Assembly (NCBI RefSeq): GCF_001723175.1
Contig: NC_064655.1
Span: 186,001-250,000 of the forward strand
From: Penicillium oxalicum
Lineage: Eukaryota > Ascomycota > Eurotiomycetes > Eurotiales > Aspergillaceae
Direction: 5' to 3'
DNA length: 64,000 nucleotides
The notes under the pieces were generated by a model that worked only from the letters and a program-made list of their open reading frames with translations, did no database searches and had not been told where the DNA came from. Below are positions 20,686-30,723 of the stretch, piece by piece. Both the position numbers and the translations under genes were made by a program. The first letter of the stretch is position 1. Every line of letters begins with the position of its first letter.

Positions 20686-21212
20686 TCAACGGGTGATCCA
20701 CGGGACTCGCAGTGATTTGAGCACCTTGACCACTGCCTCCTGCACGGAATCGAATGCTTCTTGGCGGTCCCACAACACCAGCTCCCGGTCGGTGCAAGCC
20801 TGGTACAATCGATTATTCGCGTGGATTAGCCAAGCGTTCTCGGCTTGTAGCCGTTGCTGCTCCTCCTCCAAACGGATCTTATGCGCCGAATCGATCACGT
20901 AAGACTCCCACAGGAAAAGATAGAGATCAAGGAATTCTATTGTCGTGGACGCAAGACGAGGATTCTCGTCTAGAATTCGTTTCATTTCTTCTATAAGAGA
21001 CAGTTTCATGCCACGAGGTACTGCCTACGTCCCGTTAGTGGCTTCAGGAATTATACTTCACGGAAAGATCTTACCCTGATTCGGTATAGAGCACACAGCG
21101 TCTTGTCTCTAGTTTGCTGCTCATTTGTGACTTGGGAGTCGTTTGCTTCAGAGTCGTCTCGTCTTCTCTTGCACGGGCGGTCGCCTCTAGCGACCGAGGC
21201 AGGGGCATCCAT
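20686..21212 (-). CDS. Two-exon coiled-coil protein, left copy of the F-box-linked module
   Basis: Exon 1 is 21075-21212 (46 codons, ATG at 21212). The intron is 21025-21074 (50 nt, GTAAGA donor, CACTAAC branch site, ACGTAG acceptor, phase 0). Exon 2 is 20686-21024. The 158-residue product starts MDAPASVARGDRPCKRRRDD (a basic, nuclear-localisation-like patch). It then has EFLDLYLFLWESYVIDSAHK, a coiled coil (RLEEEQQRLQAENAWLIHAN), and RQEAFDSVQEAVVKVLKSLR near the end. It is fully open and about 83 percent identical to the protein from 41393-41919 over the 107 residues from MKLSL onward, with identical exon lengths and intron length. It lies directly downstream of the F-box/LRR pseudogene 21685-23189, same strand, as in the right copy. 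Many differences between the copies are at third codon positions, which suggests constraint. No known family; function unknown. Confidence 0.85.
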
Positions 21213-21281
21213 CGTATGATTATTTGCATATAAGCCTGGTCGAGTAGTATGAAATAGCTAGGTTTGTGACTACCCCGACCG

Positions 21282-21294
21282 CTTTATATTCTTG
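21282..21294 (-). promoter_or_regulatory. TATA-like element upstream of coiled-coil gene (left copy)
   Basis: The minus strand reads CAAGAATATAAAG, 70-82 bp upstream of the ATG at 21212. The same 13 bases occur in the right copy at 41309-41321 at the same distance. The following 50 bp are also conserved while the rest of the intergenic DNA is not. This fits a core promoter. Confidence 0.55.
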
Positions 21295-21684
21295 CTCAAG
21301 AGGTCTACCTAGTCGATCGCTAGGAGGTAGTAGCCTGTCTACGTAGTGGTTTACCGGAATTCCACCGGTTGTGGATACTCATAGTTATTAGATAGTCCCG
21401 CACATACGGATGTTCAACGGAAAACCTCAACGTAATTACATAACTCTGTAGGTACAATTATTTGCTCAGTTTGAGGATGTGTATTGTACAACCCACGTTT
21501 AACGTGCGAGGCTAGTTGGAATAAAAGGTAGCGTTGTAAATTTGAGGGCTTATAACCGTCTACGAAAGAGTTGACTATTCTACTGTTAAAGACGGGTAGG
21601 GGGGATGTTTCGATCGAAATAGTATTCATCAGTGAAAAGACCTTGGGCGTGGTTACTGAATAACCGTTAGCAGCCAGGCTACTA

Positions 21685-23189
21685 TCAAGAATCGTAAGGC
21701 GACTCTATTAAGCCACTACCCGGGCATGCGGCAAGGAAGCGGGCGCTATCGCCTAAGAAGCCTCCCTAGGTATCCAAATCCATTAACTCGATCGGTACGA
21801 AGTCTCGACATGCACCGTGAGTTTGAGATCCCTTCAACGGGTCTCGACGGCGAACCAAGAAGCGCTAGGCTTCGTAGCGATCGTCGTGCGAGAAATCTCC
21901 CAACACCAGCACCTTCAGAGACGGTATACCCTCCGGGCCGAATGCCCAGGTTGCGAACGATACAAACTCTATGGCCTCGGCTAAGTACGGAAGAAGTTTG
22001 CTTGTTTGAAGGGAGGCTCTGTGAGTCGAGCGGGACAGGTAGTAGGTGACTAGGTTATCGCAAACGTCGGGCGTGCGAACGCCAGAAGAGCTTGGCTACT
22101 CTGTTTCCGATAGAAGGGCTCTGATCGCTCGTGCGAGGTTTTGGTACAGTCTCTTAGGTCCGCTAAACCGTAGATGCAATAGCTATAGCTAGGATCCTTC
22201 CCGAACTGACTCAAAACATAATTGCTATTGCTATTAATATATTACTTCCGGGTAATTCTAATAGAAGCGACTCACGGCAGCTCTCGAACACATTAATAGG
22301 GCTAAGGAGGTGACTTGGCGCTAGTCAATCACGCGACCCAAGTCCCCGACCCAGCCTAGGATAAAATCCCGGTCTTCCTCAAATAGTCCACTGTTATCTA
22401 TTGGCGCTAGTTGCCGTTCATAATATATAAATAACTCTAGAGTAGCATAATGCGCATGCACGCCTTCCATAAAGGCTGATCCCAGGGGTGGGAAATTCGA
22501 TATATGCAAATAAAGCTTCCGTAGCCCATAGAAGGACTGGAGAAACTTACTGATGGCATTTGTATGTCTGTCGTTGTCTTGGAGGAAATCGAAACAACCC
22601 TCCAAAGAGTCGAGCTGTATTTTGCTTAGCGCCTTTGATAACAAAACAAGTAAGCAAAGCTGGTTAGGGCAATGGCGCAAACTCAAGGAGCGGAGAGTGT
22701 CGAATGTGAAGTATTCCTCGGATAGGAAACATGTCGGTAGTGTGATTTGCGACAAAGATAGTTCTGTGAGGCTAGGAAAAGCCATGAACCTAGGCATATA
22801 GGTGACTCTATCACCTAACTGCCCTAGCCTGATAAGGTGGTCCCAAGAGAGGTGGCTTGCAAAGGCAGATGCAGAAAACTCAACAGACAGAGTATGGAGG
22901 TGCGAATGATTAGAGCGAAGGCACCGCCGCAGTTATTCTACCTCTTCTCTATGCCGGATTCCGTTCCACTTCAAATCCTGCACACTACGGAGCTGTGACA
23001 TCGCTCCGAGGCCGTGTTGGGCATGGAAGCAGGTGCCGTCCCTAAGGAGGTCCAGATGCTCGACATACGGCTAGTACCGACTAAGGTATCCGTCAGGGCC
23101 GAAAATACTTTTAGGGACACATGTACCGAGTCGCCATCTGCGATTAGTCAGTTTCACTGGGATTGATGAGCACGAACGAAAACTGACTC
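21685..23189 (-). pseudogene. F-box/LRR-type protein, left copy, 5'-truncated and stop-ridden
   Basis: The sequence aligns with exons 3 and 4 of the intact gene at 38948-40950. Exon 3 starts at 23137 (WRLGTCVPKSIFGPDGYLSR) and runs through MAFPSLTELSLSQITLPTCF and LRSLSLRHCPNQLCLLVLLS to GRVID* at 22321. The next intron donor (GCTGCC|GTGAGT) is conserved. The exon 4 part follows down to ESPYDS and the stop at 21685. Stops include TAG after YLSRY, TAA after REEVE, TAG after GRVID, and TAG in place of Gln after HDDRYEA and of Trp in MDLDT. Most are transitions. Upstream of the exon 2/intron junction (GA|GTCAGT, 23188-23189) similarity to the right copy stops abruptly, so the F-box exons are missing. 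The duplication breakpoint or a later insertion is at about 23190. Confidence 0.85.
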
Positions 23190-24530
23190 TATAGTCGATC
23201 AATCGGCTGCTGTCTGACTCATATTCCGAGATAGGTGCCGAAGTTGATGGTGTCCAGAGGTGCCTTCAACCATGACCGAACCTGAATTTTTGATGACAAC
23301 TTCAAAAACTGAAAGATGACAGTTCTGCTTTCACCTGCATGATACTCCCAGGCATCATGATCGCAAGAAAGTAGACAGGTGAAGACACTGGTGAAGACTC
23401 TAAGCACGAAACGCAAAGCAGATCGAGGTACTTTACTGGGTAATTAGAGCCATCGGTCACACCCCACCAATCAATTTCTTCCATGAGGTTCAAGAATTGC
23501 CATCTTCAAACCACCTTACTATCGACAAAGACCACGATTCAGGAAGCTGCACGATTCACGCTACTAGTTGTACTTGGATGCAAAGTTTGATTTTGGTGCG
23601 TTCCATTAGTCTTGACTTCGCGTTATCTATGCGGCACTACAGTTCGTAATCTAATCACCTCATGGAAGTAGTCCCACATCAGAGATGTACAATACTAACT
23701 AGAACAGAAAAAGGACTATGGGTGGCAGAATAAATTCATTACAGGCTGTGAGTACCGTATGCAAATCATCGATTTTGGTAGGTCTTCGCTTCCCGTGCTC
23801 AGCAGTAGCGCCGGTACTAGTCCTCAGCATCACGCAGAGGTGCCTACCATGGCAGAGGTGTCACTTTTACGAGGTTGACACCCTCGGCATGTGTTTGCTG
23901 GTCAAGGTACACATGCGCCCTCCGCCAGGAACCCGTAGGCGCCCTTGAGGCTTTGCTTGTTGATGACGGGGTTGCACCTTACCCCGGCTATTATTTTACG
24001 AGGTCGTCGCCCTCAGGTTAAGTGCTTTTTGGTAACAGGGTGTGCTCCCACGGTAGCATTGTTAATGAGGTTGACACCCTCGGGATGACTTCATACAACA
24101 CGGGTATCACGTCGTGAGGGAGATGTGCAAGTAGTCCGTGACACTGTGGTTTATGGACAAGGAGCGCAGTCCTAGTTCTCAAAAGGCTGGGGCTTTAGGC
24201 ACCTTTTATAATCGTCACTACTGTAGGCAGAGAGCCCCAGTGCGCTAGATAATCTCAGCCCCCAAGGGGCTGGGGTGACTGTGGAGACCGTTGAACGTCC
24301 CTCAGTCGCAGTCCCAGTCGCCCTTGGTTGACCGCATGTGTGGCGAGAATGCCCTCGGATACAACCCGATTGCTTTAGCGGAGTCTCTATCTTGTCCAGT
24401 GGTAAAGAACATTTAAAGTCGCTCTATCTTTACGCAGCGAGTACACGCCGTGAGTACTTCAGAGCGACCTCAATGAGGAGACAACTGCTATGGAAAGATC
24501 TTTTGAGATAGATGGTATTGTTTGACCCGA
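23190..24530. other. Intergenic with a short dispersed GC-rich repeat
   Basis: No gene is recognisable. A motif of the form GAGGTTGACACCCTCGG followed by RTG occurs near 23871 and 24067, with a weaker copy near 24000 (GAGGTCGTCGCCCTCAGG) and a trace near 24852. They are spaced 70-130 bp apart where close together. This looks like an old degenerate tandem array. Confidence 0.4.
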
Positions 24531-24850
24531 CTATAATGTCCTTCCCCTATTGTCCTTCACAGGGTCTGTCTGTTGAACGAGCCGACTAGACTGGTCGGTC
24601 AACAATCCGCGAAGAGCTGAGGCTATGGAGATGATTTGTGTATGAGCTTGAGATAAAGAGCTTATCATTCTTTCATCTCTCACCCGATAACTCGCACTGG
24701 CCCTCTCAAATTGTGCGCGCAAAAGACTTGCTCGAGGGACAACTGTCGGTTCTTCCCCTTTAGTTCTTCGTACCGAGTGCGAAGCCTGTCTTCAACGGCT
24801 TTGGTGCGGGAACTGCGGCGTCCTGCCTTCAGTGTACGTAGTTTCCTCAG
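24531..24850 (-). pseudogene. Coiled-coil protein relic
   Basis: From 24850 the minus strand encodes LRKLRTLKAGRRSSRTKAVE and RLRTRYEELKGKNRQLSLEQ. After a one-base frame change it continues as LLRAQFERASASYRVRDERM and ISSLSQAHTQIISIASALRG, to the stop at 24531. The basic N-terminal piece followed by a coiled coil resembles the other small coiled-coil genes in the window. The frameshift near 24727 and the absence of an ATG suggest a broken copy, although an intron I cannot see could also explain the frame change. Confidence 0.5.
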
Positions 24851-25966
24851 GGGTTGACGCCTCAGGGTGCCCTTAGCGTTTGAGGTTACCTGCTCGTCTG
24901 GCTGAGTATGATATGACCTTTGAGGGTCAGATGTCTGGAGGGATCACAGTTAGCGGTGATAGACGTGGAAATGGGGCTTCAACGCTCTACAGTAATTCCA
25001 ACGTACTTGGGATATGCACTCGCATGGTTCTGGAGAAAGAAATGGAGGCCACTGATCTCGGTGACTGAAAGAGGACATGTAATTTTTTGAATCCTTTTGA
25101 ATGATGGGACGATGGGTCAAGGTTGTAGCCGCCAGTGGACGGTGCAAAGACTCCTCTCGCGTCATCCGGTGCCTCGTTGATTAGAGACACGATGATGTGA
25201 ACTATCCGAAAATTTCAGAAAACCGAGGACTTAGCAAGATATTGGACCATATCGTGAGGGGCAAGTCCGGTGAGTGGTCGAACGCCTGGGAACCATCCCG
25301 GTTGTTTTGTCGAGATGCTAAAGTACGGCCTTCGCGTGACCTATGTTGGGTTGTAAGTGCTCCGTTGGGTCCGAGGTGAATGCAGTGGCCAGAAATTCAG
25401 AGGTAATTTGCCAAAAGTTCCTTTCCTCGGCCCATGGTAGGGTACATTTTCGTTTCACCCATCCTGTGTGTTGTTTATGCGGCCTCGGATCTCCCAAAAC
25501 GCCACCACTTGCGCGATTTGTCGTCTAGAGGGTAGATTCGGAGCTAGCATTGAGCGATCCTAGCCGTTTCCGAGCTGTGGAGATTGGGCAACGAGCTTCT
25601 CTAAAAGGATAAGTGAACGGCAGGCAGAATTATGCGGTACGATGGTAATAATGATAATAACAACCAACTCCAACGGTTGGAAAAACACGAATCTAGACCT
25701 CCTGCGGCTTGTGGGTCCCAAGCCTTACCCCGAGTTGTGGAGGCGTTGAAAGAGTGGAGCGTTGAAATCCGCTTTAGCCTCACCAACGTCGGGCCGGAGA
25801 ACTCCAACTTCAACGATGTTCAGGAGAGCTGGAACGATGGTTAAAGAAACACGTTTAAGCTTGAGTCCTTCCGCTGTGCTAGTATATTCTCTCTCCAATC
25901 TAAGGATTTGAATCTCAGGTTTCCCGTTGAAGGGGGAAAAATCCGCTCCCAGCCGGTCGATCCAGC
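24851..25966. other. Intergenic, nothing recognisable
   Basis: Short frames on both strands only. Those at 25601-26024 overlap each other on opposite strands and lead into the coiled-coil gene at 25967. I see no motif. Confidence 0.4.
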
Positions 25967-26786
25967 ATGGCAAAAGCTTCATCCTCGCGCAAGCCAACGA
26001 TCCCAGCCCCTCCGGTCTCCACAAAGAGCGGCTCCATTTCTAGCAATGCTGCCAGCCGAGTTACACGTTCTGCGCCTACCGGGGCAGCTTCCAGAGGTCC
26101 GTCCTCGTCTGGTGTGGCAAAGCTCCAAAAATTGGCAGTAGGTAACAGCTTCCTCTTCATGTTCCAAAATGGCTACCACGGTGTCTAACTGGAAAACTGG
26201 AAACTACTAGAACGCCTCCAGAGGGAAAGGATCGTCGACCGACGAGTTCTATCAGAAATGCATAGAGCTCCTCGCAGAGGCCGATGAGACCTCAAGAAGA
26301 CAGCAAACCGATATGGAGCAAGAACGTCTCGAGGCATCGCAGAATTTGCAGCGACTGCGTGATGATGCAAGCCACATGAAGAGCCAAATCAACCGGCTCA
26401 TGGCCCAGGAGAAGAAGACTCTGGATGAGAAAAGTGAATTGGGCAAGCAGCTACTCCAGATGAAGCAGGCCTTGGATGCAGCTAGTACCACCAATCAGCA
26501 CCAGGTTGCGTGGAATGAGCTTTATCCGGTGATACAACAAGCACAAAGCAGTGTACTCGCGACGGCCAGTGAGGTCGGCAGAATGCTTGAAATTTTCCAA
26601 AATAAGCAAAATGGCCTGTATTTGCCGGACTCGACGTTGTATCAGGATGCCTGGCCGAGCTCGGCCGCTCCGCTTTCAGGGTCGGGTTCGAGTTCCCTTC
26701 CATCGCATGCTGTGCTGCCAGCCCACCCATCCTTGGGTACGTCCAATACACCATCTCAATTCGGGCATTGCGGCTTGGTACCGTGA
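25967..26786 (+). CDS. Two-exon coiled-coil protein, 248 residues
   Basis: Exon 1 (25967-26137, 57 codons) is Ser/Ala/Pro-rich and basic (MAKASSSRKPTIPAPPVSTK). It is followed by a 73 nt phase-0 intron (GTAGGT donor, ACTACTAG end). Exon 2 (26211-26786) encodes NASRGKGSSTDEFYQKCIEL, then a long coiled coil (EQERLEASQNLQRLRDDASH, MKSQINRLMAQEKKTLDEKS, ELGKQLLQMKQAL; about residues 92-145). A hydrophobic helix follows (SVLATASEVGRMLEIFQNKQ), then a Ser/Pro-rich tail. The frame is open throughout. The arrangement of low-complexity exon 1, phase-0 intron, coil and a VxxxxxxVxxxLEIF-like helix mirrors the genes at 6027-6401 and 41393-41919. Function is unknown. Confidence 0.75.
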
Positions 26787-28599
26787 TTTGTTCAAACATT
26801 TCGAAAGAATCAACTATATTCCTCTCTTTGCCTCGGGCTCCAGCTGTTTGGTTCTAACAGACTGTTGAGCAGCTTGCCCTCCGATTGAACATGTGAGGAA
26901 GCCTATGTATCATCCGAGTTCAACGTACTTTCCCCCGGCATCCATAGTCCAGTACTCTGAATATGCCTATATACGAATAGGAAACTTTAAAACTCTCCAA
27001 GCATTGATCTGTGCTCCATAACCCGCAGCGAAATAGGGTTAGAGCTAGGAATTTCCGGGCCGGTGGACTGCATCTACATAGTGATTTGAAAATTTAGCGA
27101 GGCGATATTCTACCCTGCGCGACTCCGACGGGCAGTTTTGGGGACTGGGGTTGAATACTCAACCGCCTGAAACTGAATATCGAGCCTGCTGGTCGAAGGT
27201 AAGAGATCGTGACTAGTATTCCAACATTCAGCTTCTGTCGTATTCGGGTAAATTGACAATCGCCATCAGGTGTGGTGATTAGAGAGGCCTATACTCGGAG
27301 TAATCGGAAAGAGCGTAAGTCTACTCCGTAGCCGAGGTCGGTTTGCATCATTGAATGTGCCGAGACCAATAGCGGGCCATCGGCGGCAGAGCATGTGAGT
27401 GCGAACCTTGGCGATCCTACAGCTTTTGAGACTAAATGGCAAACCTCGCAAGGATGACTGGCGCCAACGTCTAATGGTTAAACAGGAAGGTTGATTAAAA
27501 TCAGCCAAAACCACCTGTGGAGATGGGTTGGAAAGTTCTTGTTTTTCTTGTTAACTGGGTTAAGAACAGGGGCCGGAGGGAGACGCGCGCTGGGTGGGAT
27601 TGAGTGTGCAATTTGCTATGCTTTCAGTTTCCGAAACTGGGCGCGTCCACTGTGTTTTCAAGTTCCAACCGAAGGCGAAGCGACCGTCAGTGACTGAGAG
27701 CATACGTAACTCAAGACCTCGTATCGATTAATCTTACCGACCGTACCTGACCAGGATGCACGACCCTTATGTCTTGCAGCGAGCTGTTGATCACGTGGGG
27801 TGAATGTACAGCTAATGAGATGGGCTTGGAGGCATTGATGTTGATCAGTGTCTCTGGCTGGCCATCCCGCCAGACTAGTCCGAAAAGAGTGGAAGTCTGG
27901 CCAAGGTGGCCCCCAGGTGGGGCGATCGAAATGGGCCAGAAGCTTGCCGCGCGGCACCCACAGCGCTTTTGCCCTGGCTTCCTTCGTGGCTCATCCTGGC
28001 TGTTTGACCCACTCCCCAAACTACAAATTCTTTTATGGTTCAGCAATTTCCAAGGCCAACCGGCAATCACCGCGGTTCGCGAGACTGATATGTCATTACA
28101 GGGTTAAGAGTTCGAGTGGAGATAGTGATATGAAACCGGGCCAATCCCACATGGCATAGAGACAAGGGTTTCGAGGAAGGAAGGGGCAAATGCGACTCTC
28201 CGTAAGGATGAGCGGGGACCAGAATCCTGGAAGTACCGTGGCGCACCCAGCGCTATGCGACTCTCAATGATCTGGAATGTGAGAACCACTCGGAAGACTA
28301 AGAGGGCATTTCGGGGTTAGCCGCCTCTGATACGGAGCTCTGTGTTTGTAGAAACTAAATCCTCAAGCTGCTCGTCACCAAACACCTTGCGTCCAACATG
28401 TTTACCCCATCATGGCTAGCGGAACAGTTTGCTAGCAGCAAATGATCCAGCGTTGGTCTCTCGAGACAATCTCTTAAGGCTTAATTTCTTATCTGCAGGA
28501 GTATCTCGCGAGGGGGTGTATTCGGTAGCGTCAACCGTGTCAATGACTGCACGCGAGCTAAGCCTCAGGTCGTAGAGTATACCGCTTTTGTTTTTGCTG
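26787..28599. other. Intergenic, nothing recognisable
   Basis: Frames of about 100 codons open simultaneously on both strands at 27658-28159, typical of a GC-richer patch rather than a gene. I found no motif, splice pair or RNA gene. Confidence 0.4.
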
Positions 28600-29420
28600 G
28601 TCTCAAGTCTAAACTTGGTACGGCTCACGGATGACAGCTCCCGGCGGGACCGAGGATGCACCGTTATCAGTTCAGATCTACGCACATCCCATATGATCGC
28701 AAAGGCATAGCTAGGTACAGTGGACCCAGCCACAAGGTGATGGCGTTAAAACGCCACCAACTATCGGCTCTGCTCGGGACTGATGCGTGTACAGGAGCCT
28801 CTTACGTCGCGCAAGCTTGAGCTAGTATCGCCGTATTTCGGTCCACTGGAGCTGATTATGTTTGCTCCACGAACACGGACCCTTCGAAACGATAGACGCC
28901 AGTCTTGGTTTGGCAGGAGTCTGCCGTAAAGCCGCTTTCTCTCGCCACTAAGGACGTTCGCATCGTAAGACTTGAATGGCCTCATGATCGATTATCAACA
29001 AGCTACCTTGCAATATCACTTAACCTCTCCTGGAAAACATCCAAGGCAGCCCGGGTAACTTGATTTCAAGCATTTTCATATCCATGGATAGATATCTCCT
29101 CGCAACAAGTGAGGCTTCTTGTATGTTCCTTCCTCCTCAAGTTCAACAGTGAATTTAGGAACCACAGAAGCCGTAAATGGCTGCCTGTCCCACGGGGAAC
29201 CCCGAGGACAGCCACCCTGGAGATGAGACGCTGTTCATTTATTTCCCTCAGCCAATCATAATTCCAGTGGTAGTGAGAAACGATCAAACAGCTCCTGGAA
29301 ATCTATCCTGTCCACTCCACGGACCCGCCTGATACTCGGCTCCTATTGGCTAAGAACTTTGCATGGAGCCCGGATCACCCACCACACCAATCCTATTACA
29401 GGGGGCGGCGATGCGCCGAC
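28600..29420. repeat. Diverged direct duplication, copy 1 (copy 2 at about 31250-32060)
   Basis: Scattered collinear matches link this interval to about 31250-32060 in the same orientation. Examples are GGCT.ACGGATGA at 28622/31273, CGCAA.CTTGAGCTAG at 28810/31418, GCAGCCAATCATAA-like sequence at about 29250/31879 and ATTGGCTAAGA/ACTGGCTAAGA at about 29345/32016. Spacing is about 2.6 kb throughout. Similarity is low, with many transitions, so this is an old duplication. Frames inside (28416-28985 minus, 31428-31884 minus) show no known domain, and I do not call a gene. Confidence 0.5.
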
Positions 29421-29880
29421 CATCATGATGTTCTTGCAGTAGGCCAAAAGAGAGCGATTTTTTCGTATCGTCTGGAGAGCGTCCGTCTCTTCCTTGACAG
29501 GCAGTACTACTGCTCCGGCGCGATTCCCAAATTGAACGACAGCTTTAGGTCGTTCTGGATGCGTTGCCATATTCGGAGCTCTATGCCTACAGAAAATTAC
29601 GTGGAAAAACTTCGGTTTGTTAAATTTAAGAATTTGATTACTGATCCTTCTAATCTCTGAGCCGTCTCCGATGCTAACAGCGCTTGGGCAAACACGTTCA
29701 GCGATCGTCCAAGCGTCATGCACCCCGACTTATCTGACATGCTTTGGTAGCTTTGAGATCTTTTTGGCCACCTCGGCGCATGCTATCCTTTCATTGATCG
29801 TTAAGGCAGTGCAGGCAAGGTGAGGCACGTATTACTCAACGAGAACTAACGTGCTGCGGTAGTACCCTGGACTGACAAAT

Positions 29881-30215
29881 ATTGTCTACTCTGTTGGCCA
29901 TGGTTATGTTCTCATTTCTTAGTCTTCTTCAATCCGCAAGATACCTTTGCTTCCATGGCAAAACCCCGAGCACTGAGGCACCCCATGTCTGTGCAGTACT
30001 TTGTCGTCTGTCACGCAAGGTAAAGATTGAAGTTCCTTCTAGAATTTTCGATATCGTATGCCCTAGTTGTTTACATACATCGGACGCAAGATTGGCTACT
30101 CTACATATTAGCCGTGGTTATGTTCTCATTTCCCAGTCTTTTTAAATCCGCGAGACACCTTTTCTTCCATGGCAAAAACCCGAGCACTTAGGTCCCCCAC
30201 ATCAGTGCACGATTT
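29881..30215. repeat. Imperfect tandem duplication, unit about 215 bp
   Basis: The segment from about 29898 (CCATGGTTATGTTCTCATTT ... TTCCATGGCAAAACCCCGAG) recurs from about 30112 with the same order of blocks. The shared blocks are GGTTATGTTCTCATTTC, AGTCTT, AATCCGC, ACCTTT.CTTCCATGGCAAAA and CGAGCACT. Differences are mostly transitions. Confidence 0.7.
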
Positions 30216-30384
30216 TGTTATCAGCTGTCGCAGCTCCGTGAGTTGTCGCTGGAAGTGGTTATTCCACTCTTTTTGATTGTCCAGCGACTCTTGTGAATAC
30301 CTATTCGCTTCATCAGTGCTCTCATACCGTCGCCAATGATTGGATTACGCACTCTTGCCGCTTTAATAAACTAATAGATATAAC

Positions 30385-30723
30385 TTAGCGGTCTGCGATG
30401 TACGTTTGATTCATGGAAAATTGAGGGACATCATACTCTGCCATTCCGACCAGAGCCAGTTCATCGGCCGTAGCTGAGGCTAGCACGCCTTGGGGAAGTC
30501 CACTGGAGTTTTGTCGATCTTCTGTTTCTTCGGCAGCTGAGCTATTTCCCGCATCCGGTTCTGGCGAGAAACCCAGTTGATGAGGCTCATCCTCACCAGC
30601 GGATTCTGGATCTGATCCCTGGTCGCTCCAAATGCTGGTCCTCAGGGATTCCGGTCGGAAAGCCTCCTTGAAACGGTCTGCGTATCCTCCATCCGTTCGG
30701 ACCCGTTTCTTAAGACCGATCAT
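30385..30723 (-). CDS. Hypothetical 112-residue acidic protein
   Basis: An open frame with ATG at 30723 encodes MIGLKKRVRTDGGYADRFKE, then a Ser/Asp/Glu-rich stretch (SDQGSDPESAGEDEPHQLGF, SAAEETEDRQNSSGLPQ), ending in MNQTYIADR. A basic start followed by an acidic low-complexity body resembles a small nuclear or disordered protein. There is no known domain, and no intron was found. Coding status rests on length and composition only. Confidence 0.4.
   Translation of the reverse strand: MIGLKKRVRTDGGYADRFKEAFRPESLRTSIWSDQGSDPESAGEDEPHQLGFSPEPDAGNSSAAEETEDRQNSSGLPQGVLASATADELALVGMAEYDVPQFSMNQTYIADR

Noticed and set aside
27450..27500. tRNA-like string (GCGCCAACGTCTAATGGTTAAACAGG)
   Set aside because: It resembles a D-arm plus A-box, but I could not build acceptor, anticodon and T arms around it.
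27658..28159. Overlapping frames of about 100 codons on both strands
   Set aside because: Typical of a GC-richer stretch; neither strand shows a motif, promoter or splice signal.
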